A DNA stretch of 64,000 bases from Carboxylicivirga mesophila (GCF_018271975.1 NZ_JAGUCN010000010.1:119729-183728); one strand, 5' to 3'; numbered from the stretch's first letter, positions 9,440 through 18,316 are shown. The notes: generated from the sequence alone by a model not told the origin. Translations and numbers: made by a program.

Positions 9440-9447
9440 TAATTTTG
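9440..9447 (+). promoter_or_regulatory. -7 element upstream of the GLPGLI-PNGase F gene
   Basis: TAATTTTG matches TAnnTTTG, 24 bp before the start codon. A TTTG at 9410-9413 is 26 bp away, beyond the usual spacing. Confidence 0.4.
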
Positions 9448-9471
9448 TAGTCAAACTACAATTAACTCAAT

Positions 9472-11193
9472 TTGAAACATATGAAGATTTTTTGTTGGTC
9501 GCTACTGACTCTCATTTTAGCGAGTAGTGCAATAGCGCAGGATTATTCAAAACAGGGGACAATATCTTACAAAGTATTGTATAATGGCAAAGAGCGGGTC
9601 GATATGCCGCTATTGCATGTTATGTATGCCAAGCAATCTGCTAAAGTTTGGCGCGACCAACCTGCGGTGGAACAACTGATACCAGGTTATGCTCACGAGG
9701 CTACCTATGTTGATTACATCAAAAAGGAATTGATTCAGATGGCTTCGTTTGATAATGGTGATGTTTATAATTCGAGTACTGGCTTTGATGGTTTGCCAAC
9801 ATTGGAATTAACTGATAAAACACGCGAAATAGGAGGCTACAATTGTAAGCAGGCCAAAACAGTTATCAACTCCAATCATATTGAGGTGTGGTACACCACC
9901 GAAGCTGGCATTGAAGGCTCGCCTCAACCACACGTGGGTTATGTACCTGGTCTGGTGCTCAGCATTGTTCGCAATGGAAACTATGAGACACTCGCCACCA
10001 AAATTGATATTAAAAGAAAGAAAGCTAAAGAATCAGTATTGCCTGCTTCTATTGGGCAGACGGTAACGAAAAATGAGCTGGGTGATATCAAGCGGGAGAA
10101 GATGATTATCACCACTCGAGTGTTTGACGATGAGCAAATATGCTGGGGTAAAGATAAAATGGAGGTGACAGAGCCAGTGCTGGATTCGGTTTATCACTTC
10201 GCTGGTGGCACCTTGATTGTAAAAAAGGTGAAACTGCCCGAAACACCCGACCATTATTCGGTGTTTGCTGAGATTGAGCAGTATAGTAATGGCGATGCCT
10301 ACGACCGCACCGGCTCAGTGTTTGTGATACCAACCAACCAAGAGCAGAGTTTCTGGGATGGGCTAAGAGATGGCATGGGTACCTTGCCCATTTATTACGA
10401 TGCCGACAGTCTCGATTATCAGGGTGTTGTAGTGACAGATAACTATGAGCCAGTCGTTGAACTGGTGCGTTTCTTTACCACCTTTGGAGTGCGTCACTTT
10501 AATGACCGGGTGAAAATTAAGGATATTGAATGGGAAGATCATTCAACGTATAAGCAGGATATTACTGAACTGAAGCCATACCTGGAAGGCGAGGTGCTGA
10601 TTGGGGCATTTATTGGAAATTATGATAGGGGCGGACATAAGCTGTCGCTCGATATTAAGGCCTATCCGGGTAGTTTCGATTGGAAAGAGGATGCGGGTAA
10701 AAAGCAATATATGCAACCGCTCTTTAATACCTGCAATGTGATGGAGATGGGTGGTCAGCGCTATGGTACCATGTTTAAAAATGACAGCCTGACACTTGAT
10801 TTCACGGTACCCGAAGGAGCGAAAAATATCAAGCTGCGATATATAACAACCGGTCACGGTGGCTGGGGTGGCGGCGATGAGTTCAATCCTAAGCAAAATG
10901 AAATTTTTATCGATGGTGAACGTGTATTTGTATATACGCCCTGGCGTACCGATTGTGCTGCATATCGCAAACACAATCCTGTGTCGGGTAATTTCTGGAA
11001 TGGCATTTCTTCATCGGATTTAAGCCGAAGTGGCTGGTGTCCGGGTACGGCCACCAATCCCGAATATGTGGAGTTGCCCGATTTAAAGCCCGGACGTCAC
11101 CAATTGAAAGTGGCTATTCCACTTGGAGAGCGAGCCGGAACAAGTTTTAGTGCCTGGAATATTTCAGGTATTCTGATAGGTGAGTTTGAGTAG
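9472..11193 (+). CDS. GLPGLI domain fused to PNGase F-like N-glycanase
   Basis: The 573-residue secreted protein has a signal peptide (about 1-23, ending AIAQ). The N-terminal third resembles the GLPGLI family, with GTISYKVLYNG near the start, GYNCKQAKTV, and VPGLVLSIVRNG in place of the name-giving GLPGLIL. From about 290 to the end it matches peptide-N4-(N-acetyl-beta-D-glucosaminyl) asparagine amidase F: FGVRHFNDRV, TYKQDITELKP, TTGHGGWGGGDEF, then PWRTDCAAY and SSSDLSRSGWCPGTATNPEY. PNGase F releases intact N-glycans from Asn side chains. The fusion suggests an exported deglycosylase that acts on glycoproteins. The catalytic acids of Elizabethkingia PNGase F were not mapped one by one. 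A strong terminator follows. Confidence 0.87.
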   Translation: MKHMKIFCWSLLTLILASSAIAQDYSKQGTISYKVLYNGKERVDMPLLHVMYAKQSAKVWRDQPAVEQLIPGYAHEATYVDYIKKELIQMASFDNGDVYNSSTGFDGLPTLELTDKTREIGGYNCKQAKTVINSNHIEVWYTTEAGIEGSPQPHVGYVPGLVLSIVRNGNYETLATKIDIKRKKAKESVLPASIGQTVTKNELGDIKREKMIITTRVFDDEQICWGKDKMEVTEPVLDSVYHFAGGTLIVKKVKLPETPDHYSVFAEIEQYSNGDAYDRTGSVFVIPTNQEQSFWDGLRDGMGTLPIYYDADSLDYQGVVVTDNYEPVVELVRFFTTFGVRHFNDRVKIKDIEWEDHSTYKQDITELKPYLEGEVLIGAFIGNYDRGGHKLSLDIKAYPGSFDWKEDAGKKQYMQPLFNTCNVMEMGGQRYGTMFKNDSLTLDFTVPEGAKNIKLRYITTGHGGWGGGDEFNPKQNEIFIDGERVFVYTPWRTDCAAYRKHNPVSGNFWNGISSSDLSRSGWCPGTATNPEYVELPDLKPGRHQLKVAIPLGERAGTSFSAWNISGILIGEFE

Positions 11194-11214
11194 AAGTTAG
11201 AATGTGTGAATCTG

Positions 11215-11256
11215 AAAAGGTCAATACAGAATTGTATTGGCCTTTTTCTTTTTATT
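11215..11256 (+). terminator. Rho-independent terminator of the PNGase F-like gene
   Basis: A 14-bp stem (11215-11228 with 11233-11246, one G-U wobble) has a GAAT loop and is followed by a T-rich tract, 21 bp after the stop codon. Confidence 0.9.
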
Positions 11257-11501
11257 CAGCCCCATAATGGAGGTTGTGAGCATATGGTGTAGGCTTCAGT
11301 TTCCTTCTTCAAAAATCAGGACGTTATCAAATGGCATATTTCTGTTCACTATACAATTATTAGGATAGCAGAAATCCATTTTGAAGCCACAATTAAAATC
11401 TATGGTAAGGTTTATGTGAATGATGGCAAGGGTAACTGGATAGGTAGTGGTTGTTGATTAATCTGATTACGAAGGAAGTTGGGTGGTCTATAAAAAAAGA
11501 G

Positions 11502-11525
11502 AGGACAGATACGTTTATCTGTCCT
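11502..11525. terminator. Perfect 10-bp hairpin, possible minus-strand terminator or leader hairpin
   Basis: AGGACAGATA (11502-11511) and TATCTGTCCT (11516-11525) pair perfectly around CGTT. Read on the minus strand the hairpin is followed by CTCTTTTTTT, so it can terminate transcription coming from the MATE gene. Read on the plus strand it precedes an A-rich leader and a 43-codon reading frame. Confidence 0.55.
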
Positions 11526-11759
11526 TACCCTTAAATCAGCTAACTAAATCCAAGTTTTATGAAAAAATCCATTACAAAGATGGGGATATTTTTGGGGGTT
11601 GCAAGAGTAAAAGTGTTAAAAAATTGTAAAAGCACCATTAAAATAGGGGGTGTTTCTGTAAAAACACTAATTAATGACATGTTTCGGTAATATAAATAGG
11701 GGGTATAGTGCTGTATATTGCATAAATTTATCCTGGAAATTTCATTTTAGTAGGGGGTG

Positions 11760-11815
11760 TAAGCAATAATCCCCATTTGATTGCCATTTTAACTGCAATA
11801 AATGGGGGTTGCTTA
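11760..11815. repeat. Long composite hairpin after the MATE gene
   Basis: Three nested arms pair: TAAGCAA/TTGCTTA (11760-11766 with 11809-11815), CCCCATTT/AAATGGGG (11771-11778 with 11800-11807) and ATTGC/GCAAT (11780-11784 with 11795-11799). That is 20 paired bases with small bulges. There is no T-run, so it is not a classic terminator. It begins 31 bp beyond the MATE stop codon. Confidence 0.65.
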
Positions 11816-11845
11816 ATGTTTGACACTTTTTAATATTTAATGCTG

Positions 11846-13198
11846 TTAAGTTGAAATCTGAAGCGCTTTTTTATTCAGCTTCTGAAGTCGAAAATGGAAA
11901 AGCAAGGCACAAATGCCTAATCCGACCGGAAAGCCCAGCCAGATGCCTATTTCTCCAAATCCTCCTATAAAGGCAGCCGAGTAACTAAATGGGATGGCAA
12001 TACCAAAATAGGAGATAATGGTTAAAATGCCGGGGATGGTAGCGTCTGCCATACCTCGTAAAATGCTTGAGTAAATGATTTGTATGGCATCGAAAAGCTG
12101 AAAGATTACCAGTACCACAATCATTTTTGATGCTAAGGCAATCACCTCCGCATCGTTAGTAAAGAGCTGGGGCAGCCAGTTGCGCAACAATATAAAAGCA
12201 GATGATATAACTACTACCATCACAATAACAATCTGAAAAGAGGCCTGTGAGGCTTGTTTAATCAATGCCGGTACCTGGCGGGCTGAAAACTGACTGATGC
12301 GAATAGTGGTGCCTGCACCGATGCCCTGGTAAAGCATAAATCCAAAGGTGGAGAGGCTAATAACAATCTGATGGGCAGCCAGGCCAGTATCACTTAGCCA
12401 ACCAATCATAATGCCGGCCACAATAAACGCCGATGCCTCTGAAAACAGGTGTAAACCCATAGGAACACCCAGTTTGACAATTGATTTAACCGTCTGCAAT
12501 ACCTTACTAAAAGTGAGCTTAACAGCTTCAGATTTCAGAGGTTTATACCTTCTGATGAAGACAGTCATTATAACAGCCATTGCCACCCTTGCAATGAGCG
12601 TCGACCAGCCGGCTCCGTAGAGGCCCAGTTCGGGTGCTCCCAGCTTTCCAAAAATCAGGATGTAGTTGCCCAGGATATTCATTACATTAGCAATTAGGGT
12701 AACAACCATGGCCAAGCGTGTGTTTGAAAGACCTTCGGCGAGTTGCTTGCCACTTAAAAACAGCATGAGTGGTATAATAGACAGGCTGATGATACTAAAG
12801 AAGGTTTGTGATTGTTGAATTATACTCTCGGGCTGATGCATAAAGGGCATAGCATAGTATAGTGCCAGGCAGGTGATGGCCAGGATGATGCCCATCAGGC
12901 TGTTGGTGGCATAAGCTCCATACTTCAGAAAATGCAAATGTTCGTACTGCTTTTTACCAAATGCTTTACCTACCAATGGCGTGATGGCCATGGCAAAACC
13001 CATTCCGAAAATAAGTGGTAATGAAAACAAGGTATTGGCAAAGGCTGCAGCAGCCAATTCTGTTTTACCCAAATGGCCAATCATCATGTTGTCAACCATT
13101 CCAACGGTAATTTGTCCTACCTGCGCTATAATAACAGGCAGCGCTAATCTTCGTGTTTCGGCATAGTGCGGACGAAACAAACGCCAGTATCGCTTCAT
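11846..13198 (-). CDS. MATE family multidrug efflux transporter
   Basis: The 450-residue inner-membrane protein has about twelve hydrophobic helices in two six-helix halves, the normal size and layout for MATE (NorM/DinF-type) antiporters. These exchange cations (Na+ or H+) for drugs or metabolites. Family-typical segments are LPVIIAQVGQITVGMVDNMMIG in the first helices, GMGFAMAITPLVGKAFG, and the matching second half VKLGVPMGLHLFSEASAF. It has no operon partner. The 3' side carries a long composite hairpin and a terminator-like hairpin. Cargo is not predictable from sequence. Confidence 0.92.
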   Translation of the reverse strand: MKRYWRLFRPHYAETRRLALPVIIAQVGQITVGMVDNMMIGHLGKTELAAAAFANTLFSLPLIFGMGFAMAITPLVGKAFGKKQYEHLHFLKYGAYATNSLMGIILAITCLALYYAMPFMHQPESIIQQSQTFFSIISLSIIPLMLFLSGKQLAEGLSNTRLAMVVTLIANVMNILGNYILIFGKLGAPELGLYGAGWSTLIARVAMAVIMTVFIRRYKPLKSEAVKLTFSKVLQTVKSIVKLGVPMGLHLFSEASAFIVAGIMIGWLSDTGLAAHQIVISLSTFGFMLYQGIGAGTTIRISQFSARQVPALIKQASQASFQIVIVMVVVISSAFILLRNWLPQLFTNDAEVIALASKMIVVLVIFQLFDAIQIIYSSILRGMADATIPGILTIISYFGIAIPFSYSAAFIGGFGEIGIWLGFPVGLGICALLFHFRLQKLNKKALQIST

Positions 13199-13545
13199 AA
13201 TAAAAATAAAATAAACAAATTATAATGTGGGCGAGACCTTGCCCTTTAATACACCTGCAACATTCAAGGCTTGCAAAACGAGGTTTTGGGCTTCAAGGTG
13301 AGAAGCTTTGAAATGCCGGTCATCAATGTATTAAAGTCGCCAAAGATTGGCACAAAAGTAATTGCTTTTTGTGTTAATCAGCGTTAAAAAATTAAGTGAT
13401 TTGGTAATTATGTCAGTCAAAAATGCAAATATCTTAATGCCAATTTTGACTTAATCCTGAAAGGATGATACAATAATAACCATAGGTGTAACCCATGGGA
13501 CAAAGTAAATAGGAAAGAGCACCGAAGAGGGCTCGACTTCATAAA
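13199..13545. other. Intergenic region with a palindrome cluster
   Basis: Between the MATE start and the GH20-like stop there is no open frame of note. The last 100 bp hold the palindrome cluster listed separately; the rest is AT-rich with nothing recognised. Confidence 0.6.
13454..13534. repeat. REP-like cluster of three short palindromes
   Basis: Three hairpins lie in series: ATCCT-GAA-AGGAT (13454-13466), CCATAGGT-GTA-ACCCATGG (13480-13498, one mismatch) and GAGC...GCTC (13517-13534). The wording CCTGAAAGG, then ATAACCATAGGTGTAACC, resembles repetitive intergenic elements that I associate with IS200-like/RAYT transposases in Bacteroidota. No transposase gene is present here. Confidence 0.45.
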
Positions 13546-15459
13546 CTACCTATATGTCTTCAATACGGCCTTCATCTTATTGGCCGAATCAGTCAGGCCT
13601 CCTTCACGGTTTCTCATTCGCCAGATGGTTTGGTGCTGAGCAATAAGAGCTTCCAGTTCTTGCTTTAGTTCGGCTTTTCTGGCTGCATCCAAACTGGAAA
13701 AATGTCCATCTGTGGTGGTGAGCTTGGCCAGTGCCAGATGACAGGCATGTAGTGCTAATGCGCAGGCTTGTGTCACCTCTTGTCGGACAATATCTGCATC
13801 TGCACATTGGATAGGAGCAGCTTGAAATGCGGCGAGTTGTTGCTCAATAAAAGCAATGGTTGCTTCAGTATTGGTTTTATTAATCCTCTTAAGCCATCGA
13901 TCGGTTTTAATGGATTTGCTGTTACGTTTCAGTAATTGATGAAATATATTACTGTTGTCAGTCGGGGCATGCATCTTAAGGTAGGCATCGCCCAGATTGA
14001 CCAGTGCTGTTCCACTCTGTCCGCTTGTGTCATTCAGTATCTGCAGCGAAACGTGTTGTGCAATGTCAATTTCGGTATTGCTTTCAACGCTCCAGCTAAG
14101 TGCTGCTCCATATAATAGGGCAGGATAGCAAATGCTGAGCGGTTGCCAGTGGCCCTGATCGCCCCAATTAGTGTTCAGAAAGCCCTTGGCACCGTATTGC
14201 TTGCCATTTACGGCGGCATTTTTTAGGTTGGCAAACGCATTTTGGTTACGCCCAATAATACTGTTCCAGGTAGACGTCCCCGGACATACATAATAGGGTA
14301 GGCCTGCCTGCTGAAACTTTGGACAATTCTTATCGAAGGGGTAATCGGCCTCATAGCCCCAGATAAGGGCCACCATGTCTTTGGGTAGCTCAGGTATTAA
14401 CTCGGGATGGTGCAGAATGATATCGCCCCAAAACTGTGTGGTGCGGTTGTATTTATCCACTTCCTTTTTAAGTTCGAGAACAAAATCGAGGTACACACGG
14501 CCTTTGCCTTTTTGCTGGCACAGCGCTTTTGATTTGCCAACGCCCAGTTCAACAGTTTCGTCACAGCCAATATTAAAATACTGGCTGGTAAAGTTGGGCA
14601 ACAGCTCGGCATACAGCTCTTGCATCAGCTCCAGTGAGCCGGGCTCAACGGGGCTAAGGCTGGTGCGCGACATCATGCCCCAGATGGTTTTGCCGGGTTG
14701 TGGCAGTTCGGCCAGGTGCTCATATTCTTCGTGTATCAGCCAACGCTTCATATGGCCAAAGGAATTCTGGTTGGGCACCAAATCGATATAATGACGCCGG
14801 CAATAGGCATCTAAGACCTGTATTTGTTCGGCTGTCATTGGACTGGCATCTTGCCATACGGTCTGGTGATTCTTGTAAGCAAAGGTATGTTCGGTATACA
14901 ATTGCAGCTCATTAATTTTCCATGACGCCAGCTTATCCACAATGCCATACAGTGTTTTCATGGTAGGCACTTTATCACGGCTGATATCCAGCATCACACC
15001 ACGTCGTTCAAAATCTGGTTCGTCAACAATGGATACCATTGGCCAGTAGCCATGGTCAACAGCATAGCGGCCTACTTGCTGTAGAGTTAGCAGTCCGTAA
15101 TACACCCCGGTTTCGCTGCCGCCAGTTAGTTGTATGTCATATTCGCCAATGGTGAGCGTGTAAGCTTGTGGCTTTAGTTGTTGGTCAATTTTAATTGAGA
15201 GAGCAGATTGGCCAATTAGCGTTGGGGTAAGTAAAAGTTTTGATTGAATACCGGTTTGTTCAAAGTTGCTTAGTAAATGGAGTAATGGTTTGCTCCATTG
15301 AATAGCAGTGCCGGGCAGGTGAATCGTCAGTTTGGTGGCTTGCAGTTGTCCCTCAGGTATTTGAAGTGCTTTAGGCGCTGGCAACAGATAGTTGCTTAAA
15401 TCAGAGGCGATGGTCAATTGGCCCGTCAATAGGGCAATGCATAAGAAAAGGATTCGCAT
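13546..15459 (-). CDS. GH20-family beta-hexosaminidase-like protein (GCDE subtype)
   Basis: The 637-residue secreted protein has a signal peptide (about 1-19), a GH20b-like N-terminal domain (about 25-140, ending GVYYGLLTLQQV) and a GH20 barrel (about 150-490; FERRGVMLDISRDKVPT). The catalytic pair is Asp300-Glu301 in YFNIGCDETVELG. The more usual sequence is GGDE; GCDE is seen in hexosaminidase D-like relatives. The last 150 residues are helical and not recognised. It differs strongly from the lipoprotein GH20 earlier in the window, so the two probably have different substrates. It is monocistronic, divergent from cstA. Confidence 0.85.
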   Translation of the reverse strand: MRILFLCIALLTGQLTIASDLSNYLLPAPKALQIPEGQLQATKLTIHLPGTAIQWSKPLLHLLSNFEQTGIQSKLLLTPTLIGQSALSIKIDQQLKPQAYTLTIGEYDIQLTGGSETGVYYGLLTLQQVGRYAVDHGYWPMVSIVDEPDFERRGVMLDISRDKVPTMKTLYGIVDKLASWKINELQLYTEHTFAYKNHQTVWQDASPMTAEQIQVLDAYCRRHYIDLVPNQNSFGHMKRWLIHEEYEHLAELPQPGKTIWGMMSRTSLSPVEPGSLELMQELYAELLPNFTSQYFNIGCDETVELGVGKSKALCQQKGKGRVYLDFVLELKKEVDKYNRTTQFWGDIILHHPELIPELPKDMVALIWGYEADYPFDKNCPKFQQAGLPYYVCPGTSTWNSIIGRNQNAFANLKNAAVNGKQYGAKGFLNTNWGDQGHWQPLSICYPALLYGAALSWSVESNTEIDIAQHVSLQILNDTSGQSGTALVNLGDAYLKMHAPTDNSNIFHQLLKRNSKSIKTDRWLKRINKTNTEATIAFIEQQLAAFQAAPIQCADADIVRQEVTQACALALHACHLALAKLTTTDGHFSSLDAARKAELKQELEALIAQHQTIWRMRNREGGLTDSANKMKAVLKTYR

Positions 15460-15598
15460 ATTACTGGTTTATCAATTTAATTCCGAAAATACGAAATGCA
15501 CTGGCGATTGCAAGGAAAGGGCGGGAATTCTTTTGTGTGCTGTTACATCCTGCATAATAGAAAAACACTCAACTAACGCATTATTTTTACACACATGA

Positions 15599-15628
15599 TT
15601 GTCTGCTTTTTATAAACCATTAGTTTTG
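15599..15628 (+). promoter_or_regulatory. Consensus promoter for cstA
   Basis: TTG at 15599-15601 and TAGTTTTG at 15621-15628 are separated by 19 bp. This fits the Bacteroidota TTG-N17-23-TAnnTTTG promoter. The start codon follows 28 bp later. Confidence 0.65.
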
Positions 15629-15656
15629 TTAATGTGAAACTCCTTAAGATTATACT

Positions 15657-17135
15657 ATGTGGACATTTGTTGGAGCCATAGTGGCTTTAGTACTTGGCTT
15701 TATATTTTACGGCAGATTTATGGAGCGCTTCTTTGGGGCGGACGACAGCAGACCAACACCAGCAATTAAACAAGCCGATGGTGTTGATTTTGCGCCCATG
15801 CCTACCTGGAAAGTATTTACAATTCAGTTTTTGAATATTGCCGGACTGGGTCCTATATTCGGAGCTATTTTGGGAGCTATGTATGGGCCAATGGCCTATG
15901 TATGGATTGTGTTGGGCTGTATTTTTATGGGGGCTACACACGATTATTTCTCTGGTATGCTGTCTATACGCCACGGAGGGGCAAGTATTCCCGAGATTGT
16001 GGGTAAATATCTCGGACCGGGATTTCAGAATTTTCTGCGGGTGTTCACTTTGTTGTTGCTAATCTTTGTTGGGGTAGCTTTTGTTTCTGGGCCAGCCGGC
16101 CTGTTGGCCAACCTCACCGGCGGCGGTCTGCGCATCTGGTTATACGTGATATTTGCCTACTACCTGATTGCCACTTTATTGCCCATCAATAAAATCATTG
16201 GTAAAATATATCCACTCTTTGGCGCTGCTTTAATAATTATGGCACTGGCCATTGCCGGAGCGATGCTTTGGGGTGGACTGTCGGGCACAGTACAGATGCC
16301 CGAATTATCGGCTGCCAGCTTTGCCAACTGGCACCATCATCCCACCGAAAATATCCTGTTTCCTATGATGTTCATTGTCATATCCTGTGGAGCTCTGAGT
16401 GGTTTTCATAGTACGCAGGCTCCCATGATGGCCCGTACCATTCAAAAGGAAAGCTATGGCCGTTATGTGTTCTATGGCGCGATGGTGGCCGAAGGGATTG
16501 TTGCTATCATCTGGGCAACCGCTGCAATGACCTTCTTTGGCGGCGCCGAAGGCTTGAATATAACTATGCAAATGGATGGACATAATCCGGCCTGGGTGGT
16601 GAACGAAATTAGCGTAGCGTGGTTAGGGTCTGTTGGGGCTGTTTTCGCCATTATTGGTGTTATAGCCTGTCCGATAACAACCGGCGACACAGCTTTTAGA
16701 AGTGCAAGGCTTACCATTGCAGATGTATTTATATACGATCAGTCGACCATAAAAAAGCGCTTAATCATTAGTCTGCCGTTATTTGCTGTGGGTTTTATAT
16801 TGTCGCAGCTGGAGTTTACAACTATCTGGAAATACCTGGGACTATCGAACCAAATACTGGCTGTGGTGGTATTGTGGACAGGGGCCATGTATCTCGCTAA
16901 AGTCAATAAGGCGCACTGGTATTTGTCATTACCTGCTACATTCATGACCGTGGTTTGTATCACCTATTTGATGGTGGCTCCTTTGAAAAATGGCGGATTG
17001 GCTATGGAAGTACAATTGGGAACTGCAATTGGCTTGCTGTCAGGTTTAATGGCTTTAGGCTTATTTATATTCCGTACCAGGCGAATCGCCATGAAAGCAC
17101 AAGCTGTATATTTAAAGGTAGATGATATAAAATAG
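15657..17135 (+). CDS. cstA: CstA-family peptide/pyruvate transporter
   Basis: The 492-residue inner-membrane protein has about 13 hydrophobic helices. Characteristic CstA segments are IQFLNIAGLGPIFGAILGA (about 57-75), GATHDYFSGMLSIRHGG and GDTAFRSARLTIAD. In E. coli CstA is a carbon-starvation protein linked to peptide uptake, and its paralogue transports pyruvate. At 492 residues this is a short form, about 200 residues shorter than the E. coli protein, as is common in Bacteroidota. It has a good promoter and is followed after only 6 bp by the nucleotidyltransferase gene, so the two are probably cotranscribed. Confidence 0.92.
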   Translation: MWTFVGAIVALVLGFIFYGRFMERFFGADDSRPTPAIKQADGVDFAPMPTWKVFTIQFLNIAGLGPIFGAILGAMYGPMAYVWIVLGCIFMGATHDYFSGMLSIRHGGASIPEIVGKYLGPGFQNFLRVFTLLLLIFVGVAFVSGPAGLLANLTGGGLRIWLYVIFAYYLIATLLPINKIIGKIYPLFGAALIIMALAIAGAMLWGGLSGTVQMPELSAASFANWHHHPTENILFPMMFIVISCGALSGFHSTQAPMMARTIQKESYGRYVFYGAMVAEGIVAIIWATAAMTFFGGAEGLNITMQMDGHNPAWVVNEISVAWLGSVGAVFAIIGVIACPITTGDTAFRSARLTIADVFIYDQSTIKKRLIISLPLFAVGFILSQLEFTTIWKYLGLSNQILAVVVLWTGAMYLAKVNKAHWYLSLPATFMTVVCITYLMVAPLKNGGLAMEVQLGTAIGLLSGLMALGLFIFRTRRIAMKAQAVYLKVDDIK

Positions 17136-17141
17136 CACTTT

Positions 17142-18263
17142 ATGGGCGATGAGAGCATAATACAAGCGACTGAGAAGCAATGGCTGATTGAGGTTTTGGC
17201 TAATAAGCAACCAAAGTGGCCAATGAGCTGTGATGGTGATAATGCAGTGCATATCGCAGTGCAAAATGGAGTAGGAGCCTTGGTGTTCCAAACCATCAGT
17301 GAACAGAAGCTGGATTGCCCGCAGGATGTAAAAGCTGAGCTGAAAAAAGCGTATTTTACTAACCTGATGCGTAATGCCAATATAGAGCAGGTTTGGAAAG
17401 AGTTGAATGTGAAGATGGGGCAACTTCAATTTAGCTATATACCGCTCAAAGGCATTTATCTATCGCAATACATCTACGCTGATTCTACCCTGAGGGCCAT
17501 GAGTGATATTGATGTATTGATGAAGCCTCAGGAAGCCGATGAACTCTATCTTCAATTACTTGAAAAAGGAGCTGTCAGTGCAGAACCCGGATATCAGCCG
17601 TATTCTTCAACTACTGATCATCATCTGCCTGGACTTACATACAAAGGTGTATATATAGAACTTCATCGGGGATTATTTCCGGATGACGCTAATTATAACT
17701 TACCGGTTGATCTTATCTGGCAACAGGCTATCAGACACAAGCATACTTTGGGTATTCATCCACATCTGAATCTAATATATCTATGTCTGCACCTGTATTA
17801 TACCGTAAAACGTGGTGGATTGCGCATTGGGTGGCTCTACGATTTTATTGTCTATAGCCAATCTGATGAGTTCGGGCAGTGCGAGGGCGATTTTATGCAG
17901 CAACTACATGAACTTAATTGCGCTGAACCGGTGTTGGGTTTGCTTTATGCCACTGAAGAGCTCTTTGCTCATCACTTTGACTTTATTGAGCATGGAATTG
18001 AGGGTAAAACAATTCGCTCGGTTAAAAAGCGAGTGATTTACTTTTTGAATCACCAAGGCGAGGGTGGAACTGATTACAGCTACGAGATAGCGCTTGAACG
18101 ACTAAAAAATACAAAGGGATTGGCCGCAAAGTTGGCTTTTGTAAAGCAGCGTATTATAAAACGTGATAATAATTCACAATCAACCCTTAAGCGTCTTGGC
18201 ACCTTAAGCATCCGCATGCTGGGCATGCTGCGCCAAAAGATGATTAGTTTCTTCAGGTTTTAG
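17142..18263 (+). CDS. Uncharacterised nucleotidyltransferase family protein (PF14907-like)
   Basis: The 373-residue soluble protein carries the pattern of the uncharacterised nucleotidyltransferase family (NTP_transf_5): IPLKGIYLSQYIYADSTLRAMSDIDVLM at about 97-125. Here the DIDVL acidic pair is the expected metal site, and a later acidic position lies in YIELHRGLF. Family members often sit in capsule, lasso-peptide and polysaccharide clusters, but their substrates are unknown. The C-terminus is helical and rich in Lys/Arg. It lies 6 bp after cstA, which suggests cotranscription, but no functional link is obvious. Confidence 0.78.
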   Translation: MGDESIIQATEKQWLIEVLANKQPKWPMSCDGDNAVHIAVQNGVGALVFQTISEQKLDCPQDVKAELKKAYFTNLMRNANIEQVWKELNVKMGQLQFSYIPLKGIYLSQYIYADSTLRAMSDIDVLMKPQEADELYLQLLEKGAVSAEPGYQPYSSTTDHHLPGLTYKGVYIELHRGLFPDDANYNLPVDLIWQQAIRHKHTLGIHPHLNLIYLCLHLYYTVKRGGLRIGWLYDFIVYSQSDEFGQCEGDFMQQLHELNCAEPVLGLLYATEELFAHHFDFIEHGIEGKTIRSVKKRVIYFLNHQGEGGTDYSYEIALERLKNTKGLAAKLAFVKQRIIKRDNNSQSTLKRLGTLSIRMLGMLRQKMISFFRF

Positions 18264-18316
18264 GGAAGTGTTTTTCTTCCTTATTGCCGAATTATACAGA
18301 CAAGGAATCACACAAA

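Noticed and set aside
11310..11459. Start-less open stretch ending VNDGKGNWIGSGC
   Set aside because: It has no start codon and only about 46 codons. It might be a decayed gene tail but cannot be supported.
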